Source: Sphingomonas sp. KRR8
GTDB lineage: Bacteria; Pseudomonadota; Alphaproteobacteria; Sphingomonadales; Sphingomonadaceae
Assembly (NCBI RefSeq): GCF_023559245.1
Contig: NZ_CP097462.1
Coordinates: forward strand, 2,104,001 to 2,168,000
Length of the DNA: 64,000 nucleotides
Reading direction: 5' to 3'
The stretch's first letter is position 1. Each line of letters starts with the position of its first letter. Below are positions 28,324 to 37,511 of this stretch, piece by piece. Below the pieces are notes generated by a model. That model searched no databases, was not told the origin of the DNA, and worked only from the letters and a program-made list of their open reading frames with translations. Both the position numbers and the translations under genes were made by a program.

Positions 28324-30483
28324 TTACTTCTCGCCGCCCGTGTTGTTCAGACCATAATAGGTCAGGTACGGGTTGATGTCGGGATCGCGGCCGGCGAACG
28401 CCTTGTACATGGCGGCATAGTCCTGCGTGTTACCGCGGCTGAGGACCATGTCGCGGAAGCGCTGGCCATTGGCGCGGGTCAGGCCGCCATTGGCCTGGAA
28501 CCAGGCGAAGGCATCCTGTCCCAGCATCCGGGTCCAGGGATAGGCGTAGTAGCCGGCCGAATAGCCGTTGGCCCAGATGTGCAGGAAGTAGTTGGACCGG
28601 TAACGCGGCGGCACGTCGGCGACGTCGAAGCCGCTCTTGCCCAGGGCATTGGCCTCGAACTGGTCGACGTTCTGCGGACCGGCATTGGCGGGCAGCGAAT
28701 GCCAGTCGAGGTCAAGCCGGGCGGCCTCCAGCACCTCGCCATTGTCATAGCCCTGGTTGAAGGTGCGGGCTTCCTTGATCTTGCCGATCAGCTCGGCCGG
28801 GATCACCTGCCCGGTCTGATAATGGACGGCATAATTGGGCAGGATCTTGGGATCGAGCGCCCAATTCTCGTTGAACTGGCTGGGGAACTCGACAAAGTCG
28901 CGGGCGACGTTGGTGCCGGACAGGGTCGGGTAGGTCTGTGCCGCGAACAGGCCATGCAGGGCGTGGCCGAACTCGTGGAACATGGTGGTCACGTCGTCGA
29001 AGCTGATCAGCGCGGGCTGGCCCGGAGCCGGCTTGGTGAAGTTCTCGACATTGTAGATGACCGGCTTGGTCCCACGCAGATAACTCTGGTTGACCAGGTT
29101 CGACATCCACGCGCCGCCATTCTTGTTGTCCCGCTTCCAGAAATCGAAATACATCAGGCCGAGCTGCTGGCCGTTGGCGTCGGTCACCTCGTAGGTGACC
29201 ATGTCCGGGTTCCAGGTCGGCAGGTCGGTGCGCTTCTTGAAGGTCAGCCCGTAGAGCTGGTTCGCGGCGTAGAAGACGCCCTTTTCCAGCACGCGGTTGA
29301 TCTCGAAGTAAGGCTTGAGCTGGTCGTTATCGAGCGCATAGCGCTGCTTGCGGATCTGCTCGGCATAGAAGTTCCAGTCGGCCGGCGTGACCGGCGCGGT
29401 GGCGCCCTGTTGCCGGGCGAGCGCGCGGATATCCGCGGCTTCCTGCTTCTGCTTGGCATTGGTCGCGGGGGCGAGCCGCTCGAGGAAGCTGACGGCCGTC
29501 TGGCGGTTCTTCGCCATCTGATCGTAGAGCGCGTAGTCGGCCCAGTTCGAGTAGCCGAACAGCGCCGCCTTTCGCGCACGCAGCTGGGCAATCTGTTGGA
29601 TCAGCGGCCGGGTATCGTTGGCGTCGCCATGGGCGGCGCGATTGATGCTCGCCTCATAAAGCTTCTGGCGGGTCGCGTGACTGGTCAGGCTCGCAAGGGC
29701 GGGCTGCTGGGTCGTGTTCTGCAGCTGCAGCACATAGCCGGCAAGGCCGCGCGCCTTGGCGGCCTCGGCCGCAGCGGCGATCTGCGCGTCGCTGAGCCCC
29801 GCCAGCTCGGCCTTGTCGGTGACGTGCAAGGCGCCGGCTTTGGCGGCGTTCAGCAGCTTCTGCGTGAAGCTGGTCTGCAGCGTCGACAGCTGCGTGTTCA
29901 TGACCTTGAGCTGCGCCTGCTTGGCGGCGGGAAGCTCGGCGCCGGCATGAACCATCTGGTTGTAGTAGACGTCCAGCAGCTTGGCCTGCTCGGCGTTGAG
30001 GCCCAGAGTCGATTGGCGGTCGTGCAGGTTCTTGACCCGGGCGAAGAGCTTGGCGTTGAGGTTGATGAAGTCGTTGTGCTGGGCCAGCAGCGGGCTGGTC
30101 TTCGTGTCGACGGCCTGAAGCGTGTCGTTGGTGTTGGCGCCGTTCACCGCCGAAAAGGCGAGATTGACCCGCTCCAACAGCTGGCCCGACCGCTCCATGG
30201 CGACAATCGTGTTGTCGAAGGTCGGCTTGGCCGGGTTGTTGGCGATCGCCGTTACTTCGCGCTTCTGCTGCGCCATGCCGGCCAGGATCGCGGGCAGGTA
30301 ATCGCTGTCCTTGATCCGGCTGAAGTCCGGCGCCTGCAGCGGCAGCGTGCTTGCCCGGGCGAAGGGGTTGGAGGCAGCCAACGTCGCCGACGCGGCCGGA
30401 GCGGCGCGCCTGGCGGGCGCGGCGGCACCGGCCGCGGGGATGACGGCGATTGCAGCAGTAGCGAGAAGAAGCTTACGGATCAT
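28324..30483 (-). CDS. M3 family peptidyl-dipeptidase (Dcp-like)
   Basis: A 719-residue zinc metallopeptidase with a signal peptide (MIRKLLLATAAIAVIPAAGAAAP) and the M3 zinc motif HEFGHALHG near residue 500, downstream of MYFDFWKRDNKNGGAW. It would act in the periplasm on small peptides. The ATG at 30483 is chosen because it gives a standard signal peptide; the upstream in-frame ATG adds 10 residues that break it. It lies about 40 bases downstream of recQ's start region and is separately transcribed. Confidence 0.92.
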   Translation of the reverse strand: MIRKLLLATAAIAVIPAAGAAAPARRAAPAASATLAASNPFARASTLPLQAPDFSRIKDSDYLPAILAGMAQQKREVTAIANNPAKPTFDNTIVAMERSGQLLERVNLAFSAVNGANTNDTLQAVDTKTSPLLAQHNDFINLNAKLFARVKNLHDRQSTLGLNAEQAKLLDVYYNQMVHAGAELPAAKQAQLKVMNTQLSTLQTSFTQKLLNAAKAGALHVTDKAELAGLSDAQIAAAAEAAKARGLAGYVLQLQNTTQQPALASLTSHATRQKLYEASINRAAHGDANDTRPLIQQIAQLRARKAALFGYSNWADYALYDQMAKNRQTAVSFLERLAPATNAKQKQEAADIRALARQQGATAPVTPADWNFYAEQIRKQRYALDNDQLKPYFEINRVLEKGVFYAANQLYGLTFKKRTDLPTWNPDMVTYEVTDANGQQLGLMYFDFWKRDNKNGGAWMSNLVNQSYLRGTKPVIYNVENFTKPAPGQPALISFDDVTTMFHEFGHALHGLFAAQTYPTLSGTNVARDFVEFPSQFNENWALDPKILPNYAVHYQTGQVIPAELIGKIKEARTFNQGYDNGEVLEAARLDLDWHSLPANAGPQNVDQFEANALGKSGFDVADVPPRYRSNYFLHIWANGYSAGYYAYPWTRMLGQDAFAWFQANGGLTRANGQRFRDMVLSRGNTQDYAAMYKAFAGRDPDINPYLTYYGLNNTGGEK

Positions 30484-30589
30484 GGACTTACCTGCATCCT
30501 TTGAAAACATGCGGGCAGGTCTAGCGCGCTCGAGCCTTTCACAAAACTGAATTATGAACGAGACTGCTGGATCGCCCCTCGGCGAACCC

Positions 30590-30925
30590 TCAGACAATCA
30601 TGAAGACGGTACCGAGCCGGCCTTGATCCTTGATCGCGGCGAGCTGTTCCGGCGTCTGCTGCTCGTCGAAGGTCATGCCGCAGTCATGCTCGCCAGACCA
30701 GGCGACCTGGCCCAGCACTTCGATGTCACCGATCTTCAGGAGGATCTGCTTGCCGTCCGCAGGCAGGGACCGGCCCGACAGCTTGGCGCCCTTCAGGCCA
30801 AGATCGCTGATCGCGACCGATCGTGATCCGCCCAGCGTGGTGGCCGACCCGGCCAGTGTAACCCGCTCCCGCAGCACCTTGCGCTTGCCACCGGGAACGT
30901 CGACGCGCTTACCGAAACCCTGCAT
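30590..30925 (-). CDS. PilZ domain protein
   Basis: A 111-residue single PilZ-like domain: RERVTLAGSA near residue 19 and ISDLGLKGAKLSG near residue 40, the two conserved parts of the c-di-GMP binding fold. The classical RxxxR is only partly kept (RKVLRER), so binding is plausible but unproven. Three consecutive ATG codons lie here (30931, 30928, 30925). The third is chosen because GGAG (30933-30936) lies 7 bases before it. Confidence 0.75.
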   Translation of the reverse strand: MQGFGKRVDVPGGKRKVLRERVTLAGSATTLGGSRSVAISDLGLKGAKLSGRSLPADGKQILLKIGDIEVLGQVAWSGEHDCGMTFDEQQTPEQLAAIKDQGRLGTVFMIV

Positions 30926-30932
30926 CATCATA

Positions 30933-30936
30933 CTCC
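30933..30936 (-). promoter_or_regulatory. Shine-Dalgarno deciding the PilZ gene start
   Basis: GGAG on the minus strand, 7 bases before the third of three tandem ATG codons. It is too close to the first (one base) to serve it. Confidence 0.55.
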
Positions 30937-31035
30937 ATGATGCCCCTCGCTTGGGCGTGGGTAAGGATGCATTCGTCAACGAAATGTCAGCAGGGATGGC
31001 TTGCAGGCCGTTCACCAAACCGCCTTCCGTGCCGA

Positions 31036-32844
31036 CTATTCGGCGGCCTGCTCCAGCTCCCGCTCCTGCGCCTGGCGCGCCCACAGCTCGGCATAAAGCC
31101 CCTGGCGGCGGAGCAGTTCGGCATGGGTGCCGCGCTCGGCGACTCGGCCTTGATCCAGCACGATGATCTGGTCGGCGCCCACCACGGTCGACAGGCGGTG
31201 GGCGATGGTGATGGTGGTGCGGTTGCGCGCGACATCGCCGAGCGTGTCCTGGATCGCCTCTTCCGTGCGGCTGTCGAGAGCGCTGGTCGCCTCATCCAGG
31301 ATCAGGATCGGCGGATCCTTGAGCAGAGTGCGGGCAATGGCCACGCGCTGCTTCTCTCCGCCCGACAGCTTCAGGCCGCGCTCACCGACCATCGCCTGAT
31401 AGCCGTCGGGCAAGGCAGCGATGAACTGGTCGATCGACGCGCCCTTCGCGGCACCTTCGATCTCTTCCTGGCTCGCGCCGTCGCGGCCGTAGCCGATGTT
31501 GTAGCCGATGGTGTCGTTGAACAGCACCGTGTCCTGCGGGACGATTCCGATCGCCGCGCGCAGGCTGGCCTGGGTCACGTCCGCAATGTCCTGACCGTCG
31601 ATCAGGATTCGGCCGCCCTGCGGGTCGTAGAAGCGGTAGAGCAGGCGGGCGAGCGTCGACTTGCCCGCGCCCGAAGGGCCGACCACCGCCAGCGTGGTGC
31701 CGGGCGGCACCGTGAAGCTCACCCCTTCGAGGATCGTGCGTTCGGGGTCGTAGCCGAAGCGCACATGCTCGAACCGCAGCTCCCCGCGGGGTACTTTGAG
31801 CGCCGGTGCTCCCGGCTTGTCGGTGATCTCGGCGGCGGTGTCCGTGAGGTCGAACATGGCCTCCATGTCGATCAGCCCCTGGCGGATCGAGCGGTACACC
31901 CAGCCGAGCATGTCGAGCGGCCGGAAAAGCTGCAGCAGCAGGCTGTTGACCAGCACCACGTCGCCTGGGGTGAACTTGCCCTGGCTCCAGCCCCAGACGG
32001 TCAGCGCCATCGCGCCGGCCATCATGCCATTGGTGATGAAGCTCTGCCCGATGTTGAGCCAGGCGAGACTGACCTCGTTGCGCACGGCGGCGCGGGTGAA
32101 GGTGCCGATCGCCTCGTCATAGCGGCGCGCCTCGCGGTCCTCCGCGCCGAAATATTTCACCGTCTCATAGTTCAGCAGGCTGTCGACCGCGCGCCCGATC
32201 GCCTTGTTGTCGACGTCGTTCATCTCGCGCTGCAGCTTGCTGCGCCATTCGGACACCCGGCGGGTGAAGGTGATGTAGATGGCAACAGTCACCAGCGTGG
32301 CGGCGACCAGCGTCAGTCCGAACTTGAAGTAGAAGATGAGGCTGGTTGCAACCAGCTCGATCACTGTTGGAGCGATGTTGAACAGCAGGAAATAAAGCAT
32401 CATGTCGATGCTTTTGGTGCCGCGCTCGACAATCTTGGTCAGGCTGCCGGTGCGCCGCTCCAGATGAAACCGCAGCGACAGGTTGTGGACGTGCCGGAAC
32501 ACCCGCGCCGACAAGCGACGGGCGGCATTTTGACCCACCTTTTCGAACACGGCGTTGCGCAGATTATCGCTCAGCACCCCACCGAAACGGGCGAGCGTGT
32601 AGGCGGCGACGAGGGCCAGGACGATGCCGACGGCTTGCGCCGGGCCACTCATCCGGTCGATGATCGCCTTGTAGGTGAAGGGCATGGCGAACAGCACGCC
32701 TCGCCCCACCAAGACCAGCAGCACCGCAACAACCACGCGGACCTTGAGCTCGGTCTCGCCCTTGGGCCAGAGCATCGGCAGGAAGCGCCACAGCGTCTTG
32801 AAGCCCGCCGTCGGGCGGGTGGTCGTCTCGTTCGCTGTGGCCAT
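31036..32844 (-). CDS. Atm1-like ABC exporter (ABCB7/HMT1 type)
   Basis: A 602-residue half-transporter: six transmembrane helices in residues 30-320, then the ATPase domain with GPSGAGKSTLARLLYRFYDP, LSGGEKQRVAIART and LILDEATSALDS. The segment LNYETVKYFGAEDREARRYD is characteristic of Atm1-type exporters, which move glutathione-linked sulfur or metal adducts. A homologue from the sphingomonad Novosphingobium (NaAtm1) is structurally known. The ATG at 32844 fits the family start better than the one 36 bases upstream. Confidence 0.92.
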   Translation of the reverse strand: MATANETTTRPTAGFKTLWRFLPMLWPKGETELKVRVVVAVLLVLVGRGVLFAMPFTYKAIIDRMSGPAQAVGIVLALVAAYTLARFGGVLSDNLRNAVFEKVGQNAARRLSARVFRHVHNLSLRFHLERRTGSLTKIVERGTKSIDMMLYFLLFNIAPTVIELVATSLIFYFKFGLTLVAATLVTVAIYITFTRRVSEWRSKLQREMNDVDNKAIGRAVDSLLNYETVKYFGAEDREARRYDEAIGTFTRAAVRNEVSLAWLNIGQSFITNGMMAGAMALTVWGWSQGKFTPGDVVLVNSLLLQLFRPLDMLGWVYRSIRQGLIDMEAMFDLTDTAAEITDKPGAPALKVPRGELRFEHVRFGYDPERTILEGVSFTVPPGTTLAVVGPSGAGKSTLARLLYRFYDPQGGRILIDGQDIADVTQASLRAAIGIVPQDTVLFNDTIGYNIGYGRDGASQEEIEGAAKGASIDQFIAALPDGYQAMVGERGLKLSGGEKQRVAIARTLLKDPPILILDEATSALDSRTEEAIQDTLGDVARNRTTITIAHRLSTVVGADQIIVLDQGRVAERGTHAELLRRQGLYAELWARQAQERELEQAAE

Positions 32845-32966
32845 CGGCACCAAGGTAGGAAGCTGCGCCCGGCCCTGCAATCATCCGGTGCCGAAACGAA
32901 CGGAACTGCAAGTTAACTGCGCGGTTATGCAGCCAAGTTTCCCCTTGCGTGTCAGTGAGTTTGCAT

Positions 32967-33221
32967 ATGGGTCCCGTCGCTTACGTCATCGCCATCCTGG
33001 GCTGCGCCGACGGCTCGGCCGCCTGCACTCCCGTGGCGACCATGCCGACGCGGTTCGAAAGCCATGCGAGCTGCACCGCGGCGACCGGCGCGGCGCTGGC
33101 GCAGAGCACCGATTTCGACTTCCCGACGATTGTCGCCGAGTGCCGCAAGGCGGGAACCGTGCCGGCGGCTCAAAGGACGGAGCGACCGCTGCCGAGCGGC
33201 GTTGACCACCGCAACGGCTGA
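32967..33221 (+). CDS. Small hypothetical Cys-containing protein
   Basis: An 84-residue protein, MGPVAYVIAILGCADGSAAC at the N-terminus with four cysteines in total (CADGSAAC, HASCTAA, AECRKAG). I recognise no named domain, though such short proteins recur in sphingomonads. The N-terminal hydrophobic stretch is short. The ATG at 32967 is preferred over the upstream GTG at 32949. Confidence 0.6.
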   Translation: MGPVAYVIAILGCADGSAACTPVATMPTRFESHASCTAATGAALAQSTDFDFPTIVAECRKAGTVPAAQRTERPLPSGVDHRNG

Positions 33222-33253
33222 GCCATCCGGCTCGGCTGAAAGCGGAGCAAACC

Positions 33254-34111
33254 ATGGCCGACACTTTCCAGCCCGAAGTTCATCCCAATGACCAGCTGCC
33301 CGGGCACGAGAGCGAACTCGAGCCCAAGCCGGAGTGGCAGCCGCGCTATCCGGGTTCTGGCCGGCTCAAGGACAAGGTGGCGATCGTCACTGGCGGCGAC
33401 AGCGGCATCGGCCGTGCGGTCGCGGCCCTGTTCGCCCGCGAGGGCGCGGACGTCGCCATCCTCTACCTCAACGAGCATGACGATGCCGCGAAAACCCGCG
33501 ACATCGTGGTCGCGGAGGGCCGCCGGGCTCTGACCATCCCAGGCGACCTCGGCGACAAGCAGTTCTGCGAAAAGGCGGTGCAGCAGGTCATTGACGCGTT
33601 CGGCAAGCTAGACGTGCTCGTCAACAACGCTGGCGAGCAGCATCACCAAGAAAATATTGAGGACATCTCGGAGGAGCAGCTCAAGCGCACCTTCCAGTCG
33701 AACATCTTTTCCATGTTCTTCCTCACGCAGGCGGCCCGGCCTCACCTCAAGTCGGGGGCGGCCATCGTCAACTGCACCTCGGAAACGATGTACAAGGGCG
33801 CGCCCATCCTGCTCGATTATAGCGCTACCAAGGGGGCCATCACGGCGTTCACCCGCAGCCTTGCCAAGAACCTCGTCGACAAGGGCATTCGTGTGAACGG
33901 CGTCGCGCCGGGACCGATCTGGACCCCGCTCAATCCCTTCGGCGGCCAGCCCAAGGAAAAAATCCCGGAATTCGGCAAGGATACGCCGATGGGACGCCCG
34001 GGGCAGCCCAATGAAGTGGCACCCGCCTTCTTGTTCCTGGCCTGCGAGGATTCAAGCTACATGACGGGTCAGGTCATTCACCCGGATGGCGGCAACACGA
34101 CCAGCAGCTGA
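33254..34111 (+). CDS. SDR family oxidoreductase
   Basis: A 285-residue short-chain dehydrogenase. The N-terminal extension (residues 1-40) is followed by the cofactor motif TGGDSGIGRAVAALFA, NNAGEQHHQ, the catalytic Ser in NCTSETM and Y-x-x-x-K in YSATKGAI. This extended type resembles the YhdF/YhxD general-stress dehydrogenases of unknown substrate. GGAG precedes the ATG by 6 bases. The gene is monocistronic. Confidence 0.92.
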   Translation: MADTFQPEVHPNDQLPGHESELEPKPEWQPRYPGSGRLKDKVAIVTGGDSGIGRAVAALFAREGADVAILYLNEHDDAAKTRDIVVAEGRRALTIPGDLGDKQFCEKAVQQVIDAFGKLDVLVNNAGEQHHQENIEDISEEQLKRTFQSNIFSMFFLTQAARPHLKSGAAIVNCTSETMYKGAPILLDYSATKGAITAFTRSLAKNLVDKGIRVNGVAPGPIWTPLNPFGGQPKEKIPEFGKDTPMGRPGQPNEVAPAFLFLACEDSSYMTGQVIHPDGGNTTSS

Positions 34112-34288
34112 CCCCACCACTGATATGGGAAAAAGTCCCAACGCATGGGGCTCCTGGCGCGGAACTGGGAGCGCCATTTCGCGCGCCTAACTGAAAAACA
34201 ACGACTTTATGCGTTTGGCACGCTCCCTGCATTGTGTTTGCCGTGGCACCGATTGGGCGGTCGCCACCAGAAAGACAGGGAGTTACCA

Positions 34289-34399
34289 ATGTTCGCTTCG
34301 TCGTCGTCCTTCCGCAGTGTCGCCGTCAGCCTGGCCGGCGCCTTCGTCACCGCCATGCTGTTTGTTTCGGCCGCCGTCGGCCCGATCCACCTCGCCTGA
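34289..34399 (+). CDS. Tiny membrane peptide upstream of PspC
   Basis: A 36-residue peptide, mostly one hydrophobic helix (SVAVSLAGAFVTAMLFVSA, residues 10-28). A clear GGGAG lies 7 bases before the ATG. It is 12 bases upstream of the PspC-domain gene and too short for standard gene callers. The good RBS and operon position support a real gene. A regulatory role on PspC is only a guess. Confidence 0.65.
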   Translation: MFASSSSFRSVAVSLAGAFVTAMLFVSAAVGPIHLA

Positions 34400-34411
34400 A
34401 GGGACGCCAAG

Positions 34412-34594
34412 TTGGAAAAGTTTCAGCTGAACCGTCGGGATGCCAAGTTGATGGGCGTGGGAGCGGGGATCGCGGACGCGACCGGCGTCGACCCGCTCGT
34501 CGTCCGCCTCGGTCTGGTACTCGCGGTGCTGGTCACCGGCCCGATTGCGGTCATCCTCTACTTCGTCGCCGCCTGGCTCGCCTCCGACCGTTGA
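34412..34594 (+). CDS. PspC domain protein
   Basis: A 60-residue protein: RRDAKLMGVGAGIADATGVDPLVVRL followed by a hydrophobic helix (about residues 34-55) that matches the minimal PspC domain. It is probably an inner-membrane protein of the envelope-stress type. The start is TTG at 34412 with AAGGGA about 9 bases upstream. Confidence 0.85.
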   Translation: MEKFQLNRRDAKLMGVGAGIADATGVDPLVVRLGLVLAVLVTGPIAVILYFVAAWLASDR

Positions 34595-34673
34595 GGCGAG
34601 CCACCGCGCGTTTTGGCCATTGCCTGGGCTGATCTGACCGTTACACTGACCCATGCCGATCGATGGAGGGACC

Positions 34674-35063
34674 ATGCCCATCCTCTCGGCTTTGCTGCTT
34701 GCAATTTCCCCGCCTCTGCTGCCGCCTCACGCGGCGACCCTGATCGTCTACCGCGCTTATGCCGAGCCGATCCTGTTCGCACCCACGCTGCTGATTGACG
34801 GCAAGGAGTTCGGAACGCTCGGACAAAAGCGCCTGCTGGCCTTTGCGCTGCCGCCCGGGCCTCATCACCTGGAGATCGTCTGGCCGCACTTCGCGCTGCA
34901 GCGGTCGACCGATCTCGACATCGTGGCTGCACCGGACGGCAAGTCCTACGTGGAGCTTCAGGCCGCCGCGGGCTTCATGCGCCGCAAAGGTCAGTCCGCC
35001 CTTGTCGAGCAGGACCCGGCGACGGGCGCGGCGGCCATCGCCTGCTGCCACCCGCCGCGCTGA
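34674..35063 (+). CDS. Secreted hypothetical protein (DUF2846-like)
   Basis: A 129-residue exported protein with a short signal peptide (MPILSALLLAISPPLLPPHAA). The body contains TLIVYRAYAEPILFAPTLLIDG and PPGPHHLEI, a pattern like the DUF2846 lipoproteins, which present a beta-sandwich. A GGAGGG (34665-34670) lies just before the ATG, which decides between it and one 21 bases upstream. Confidence 0.7.
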   Translation: MPILSALLLAISPPLLPPHAATLIVYRAYAEPILFAPTLLIDGKEFGTLGQKRLLAFALPPGPHHLEIVWPHFALQRSTDLDIVAAPDGKSYVELQAAAGFMRRKGQSALVEQDPATGAAAIACCHPPR

Positions 35064-35154
35064 TGGGAACAACCGAGCGGTTGGGGAATTGAAACGCCTC
35101 AGTAACGTCGACGGCCCCGCTGGGGGGCCAAACGCAAAACAGGGGTGAATTCCT

Positions 35155-35457
35155 ATGAAGAAGCTTTCCGCACTGGCTGTCGCTGCCGGCCTGATGTCGC
35201 TCGCCGCGTGCAACAACAACACGCCGCAGGAGCGTGCCGCCGACAACATCGAGGCGAACGCCGAGAACACGGCCGATAACCTCGAGGACATGGCCGACAA
35301 CGCCACCAGCGAGAACCGTGAAGACGCGCTCGAGAACAAGGCCGACAAGGTCCGTGAGCAGGGTGAGGAAAAGGCCGACGCGACCCGCACCAGTGCCGAC
35401 ATCGACGGCAACAGCGCCGATGACACCGTCTCGGGCAACAGCCAGAACAAGCGTTAA
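35155..35457 (+). CDS. Small lipoprotein
   Basis: A 100-residue lipoprotein: signal peptide with lipobox LAAC and lipidation at Cys19, then a hydrophilic region strongly enriched in Asp, Glu, Asn and Lys (NIEANAENTADNLEDMADN) with likely coiled-coil character. Function unknown. It is followed by a perfect 11-bp terminator hairpin at 35480, so it is probably monocistronic. Confidence 0.85.
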   Translation: MKKLSALAVAAGLMSLAACNNNTPQERAADNIEANAENTADNLEDMADNATSENREDALENKADKVREQGEEKADATRTSADIDGNSADDTVSGNSQNKR

Positions 35458-35479
35458 TCTGCGAGAGCACGCAGGAGAA

Positions 35480-35512
35480 GGCGCTCACCCTCGCGGGTGA
35501 GCGCCCTTTTTT
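35480..35512 (+). terminator. Rho-independent terminator
   Basis: A perfect 11-bp stem, GGCGCTCACCC / GGGTGAGCGCC, with a TCGC loop and a T6 tract. It ends the small lipoprotein transcript and points towards the convergent SWIB gene. Confidence 0.9.
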
Positions 35513-35513
35513 G

Positions 35514-35801
35514 TCAGGCCTTGGAGGGCGACCGGATGTGGCGGTTCACCTTAGCCGTCATCTCGAACATGGTCAGGCGCTTGTCGCCGACGATCTTGCC
35601 CAGCTTGTCGTCGGGCTCGATCTCACGGCCGTCGTCCTTCGCCTGCAGCTTATTCGCGCGGATATAGTCCCAGATCTTGCTGGTGACCTCGCCGCGCGCC
35701 ATCGGGCCCTCGCCGACGATCGTTGCAAGCTCGGGGCTGACGTCGATCTTCTGGTGAACCGCGTCCGGGTTGGTGTCGTCGATTTCGACGTTCTTGGCCA
35801 T
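35514..35801 (-). CDS. SWIB/MDM2 domain protein
   Basis: A 95-residue protein whose residues 15-85 form a SWIB-type domain (VSPELATIVGEGPMARGEVTSKIWDYIRANKLQ, in parts). Bacterial SWIB proteins may act as small chromatin-like or regulatory proteins; the role is unknown. The ATG at 35801 has AGGAG about 9 bases upstream. The longer reading to 36434 runs antisense through the peroxiredoxin gene and is rejected. Confidence 0.88.
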   Translation of the reverse strand: MAKNVEIDDTNPDAVHQKIDVSPELATIVGEGPMARGEVTSKIWDYIRANKLQAKDDGREIEPDDKLGKIVGDKRLTMFEMTAKVNRHIRSPSKA

Positions 35802-35954
35802 CACGCTACTCCTCTCGGTCTGCCATGGCGGCAACCGGCGTGATCGGTTGGCGGTTCCGGCTGACGCGTCAGCATGGTCCCTTGGCCCGGTGGACGTCGC
35901 GGTTGGAGGGGCGTAGCGTTTCAACTGACACTTTGATCGACAGGAGCCTGTCCC

Positions 35955-36476
35955 ATGCGCCGTCTGCTGCTTGCCGCCTTCCTCACGCTCGGTCTCAGCG
36001 CGCCGGCTAGCGCCGCCCTGCCGGTGGGCGCCAAGGCGCCCGACTTCACCACCACGGGCGCGCTGAACGGACGTGAATTCCGGCTGCACCTTGCCGACCA
36101 GCTCAAGAGCGGGCCGGTCGTGCTCTATTTCTATCCCAAGGCATTCACGGAAGGCTGCACCTTCGAAGCCAAGGCCTTCAGCGACGCGTCCGCCGATTTC
36201 CGGAAGGCCGGCGCGCGGGTGATCGGAATGAGCGCCGATGATTTGCCCACGCTCAAGCGCTTCAGCACCGAAGCGTGTCGAGGCAAGTTCCCGGTCGCGA
36301 CAGCAAGCGCCGACGTGATCCGCGCCTATGACGTGAAGCTGCCGGTCGTCTCCATGACCAACCGCACCAGCTATGTAATCGCGAGAGACGGACGCATTGT
36401 CTTTGTCCATTCGGACCTGAGCTGGAAGGACCATGTCGCCAAGACGCTGGCGGCGGTCCGCGCGCTCCCCCGCTAA
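35955..36476 (+). CDS. Exported peroxiredoxin (AhpC/TSA, Bcp-like)
   Basis: A 173-residue thioredoxin-fold protein with a signal peptide (about residues 1-20). The peroxidatic Cys is in EGCTFEA, preceded by LYFYPKAFTEGC. The fold ends after YVIARDGRIVFVH. A second cysteine lies in TEACRGKF and could be resolving. It would reduce peroxides in the periplasm. It is convergent, with 3 bases separating it from the next gene. Confidence 0.9.
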   Translation: MRRLLLAAFLTLGLSAPASAALPVGAKAPDFTTTGALNGREFRLHLADQLKSGPVVLYFYPKAFTEGCTFEAKAFSDASADFRKAGARVIGMSADDLPTLKRFSTEACRGKFPVATASADVIRAYDVKLPVVSMTNRTSYVIARDGRIVFVHSDLSWKDHVAKTLAAVRALPR

Positions 36477-36479
36477 GCC

Positions 36480-37511
36480 TCAGCGTCCCAAGCGAAGCAG
36501 GCGCGCAAGCCAGCCTCGCCGTGGGGCGGGTTCCTGCTCTGCGACTGCGGCGGGTGGAGCTGCCTGCTCGGCCTCGCCCTGAAGCACGCGCTGGCGCAAG
36601 GTCGCTCCGGCGGGAGGGTTCGTGATGGCGTCAAGATCCTCGCGCGGGACCCAGGGCTTGACGGTCAGCGTGGCGAACTGCGGCTCGTTCGTCTTCGCCG
36701 CTTTCCTGGCAGCGGACGCGCGCGGGCGCTTGGCCTCGATCAGAGCGACGAAATCGGCGTTGACCCCCACTGCTCCGGCCACCAGCCGGCAGCCTGCCGG
36801 AAGCTGCCTGGAAGCGCGCTGAACCGCCTGCAGGAACAACGTGGAGCGAAGCCAGCAGCCGAGAACATATTCGACATAGCCACCAGGCGCACGGCCCTCC
36901 ACGCCATCCCGACCATCGCGAAGGAAGTGGCGGTGCTTGTGGCCGATCAGCGCCGTGTTGAGCTCACCGAGGCCCGCTGCCGAGCAGTAGAATTCAACAT
37001 CCTCTTCCTTGCCGACCCAGGCTGGAACGTCCTGGCTGCACTCCTCCAGCAATCCGTCGGCGCATGCCGTCGAGAAGGGGAAGGCCTCGTCCGAGTAGAG
37101 ACCGAGCAGCAGCTCCGGCTCATGCAGTTGGCCGGCTTCGAACACCAGGTCGGGTGGATTGGTGAGACCCAGGGTGATGGCGGTGACCGGCGGACCTTCC
37201 CATTCAGCCAGGATCGGCAGCAGGTCATCCCACCCGTCGATCGTGACCTGGTCGGCGCTGGTCGCCTTGCACAGCGATGCCAGCGAGCCTTCGAAGGGGG
37301 CAAGCTCTTCGCGCAGCATGGCCTCCGTCGCTGCCGCATTACCGGCGGACAGGAGGTTGGCGATCCGGTTGCAGAAACCGCGCTCTCCCTCCTCCTCGAG
37401 GAAGGTCAGCTGAAGCGGGTGCGGCTCGGCCGGCTCGCGGTAGGAGCGGACTCCACTGGCATGCGCATCGGGGATGAAAACGTGCTGCGGGTGCCCCCGA
37501 TACATGTTCAT
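36480..37511 (-). CDS. Hypothetical protein, unknown family
   Basis: A 343-residue protein with no signal peptide or membrane segment. It has an acidic central region, YCSAAGLGELNTALIGHKHRHFL, and a basic, Pro-rich C-terminus (APRRGWLARLLRLGR). I do not recognise a family. GGAG lies 8 bases before the ATG at 37511, supporting this start. It is monocistronic. Confidence 0.65.
   Translation of the reverse strand: MNMYRGHPQHVFIPDAHASGVRSYREPAEPHPLQLTFLEEEGERGFCNRIANLLSAGNAAATEAMLREELAPFEGSLASLCKATSADQVTIDGWDDLLPILAEWEGPPVTAITLGLTNPPDLVFEAGQLHEPELLLGLYSDEAFPFSTACADGLLEECSQDVPAWVGKEEDVEFYCSAAGLGELNTALIGHKHRHFLRDGRDGVEGRAPGGYVEYVLGCWLRSTLFLQAVQRASRQLPAGCRLVAGAVGVNADFVALIEAKRPRASAARKAAKTNEPQFATLTVKPWVPREDLDAITNPPAGATLRQRVLQGEAEQAAPPAAVAEQEPAPRRGWLARLLRLGR

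Noticed and set aside
35514-36434. 306-residue reading containing the SWIB domain
   Set aside because: The upstream part is antisense to the peroxiredoxin gene. A clean ATG with an SD starts the SWIB protein at 35801.
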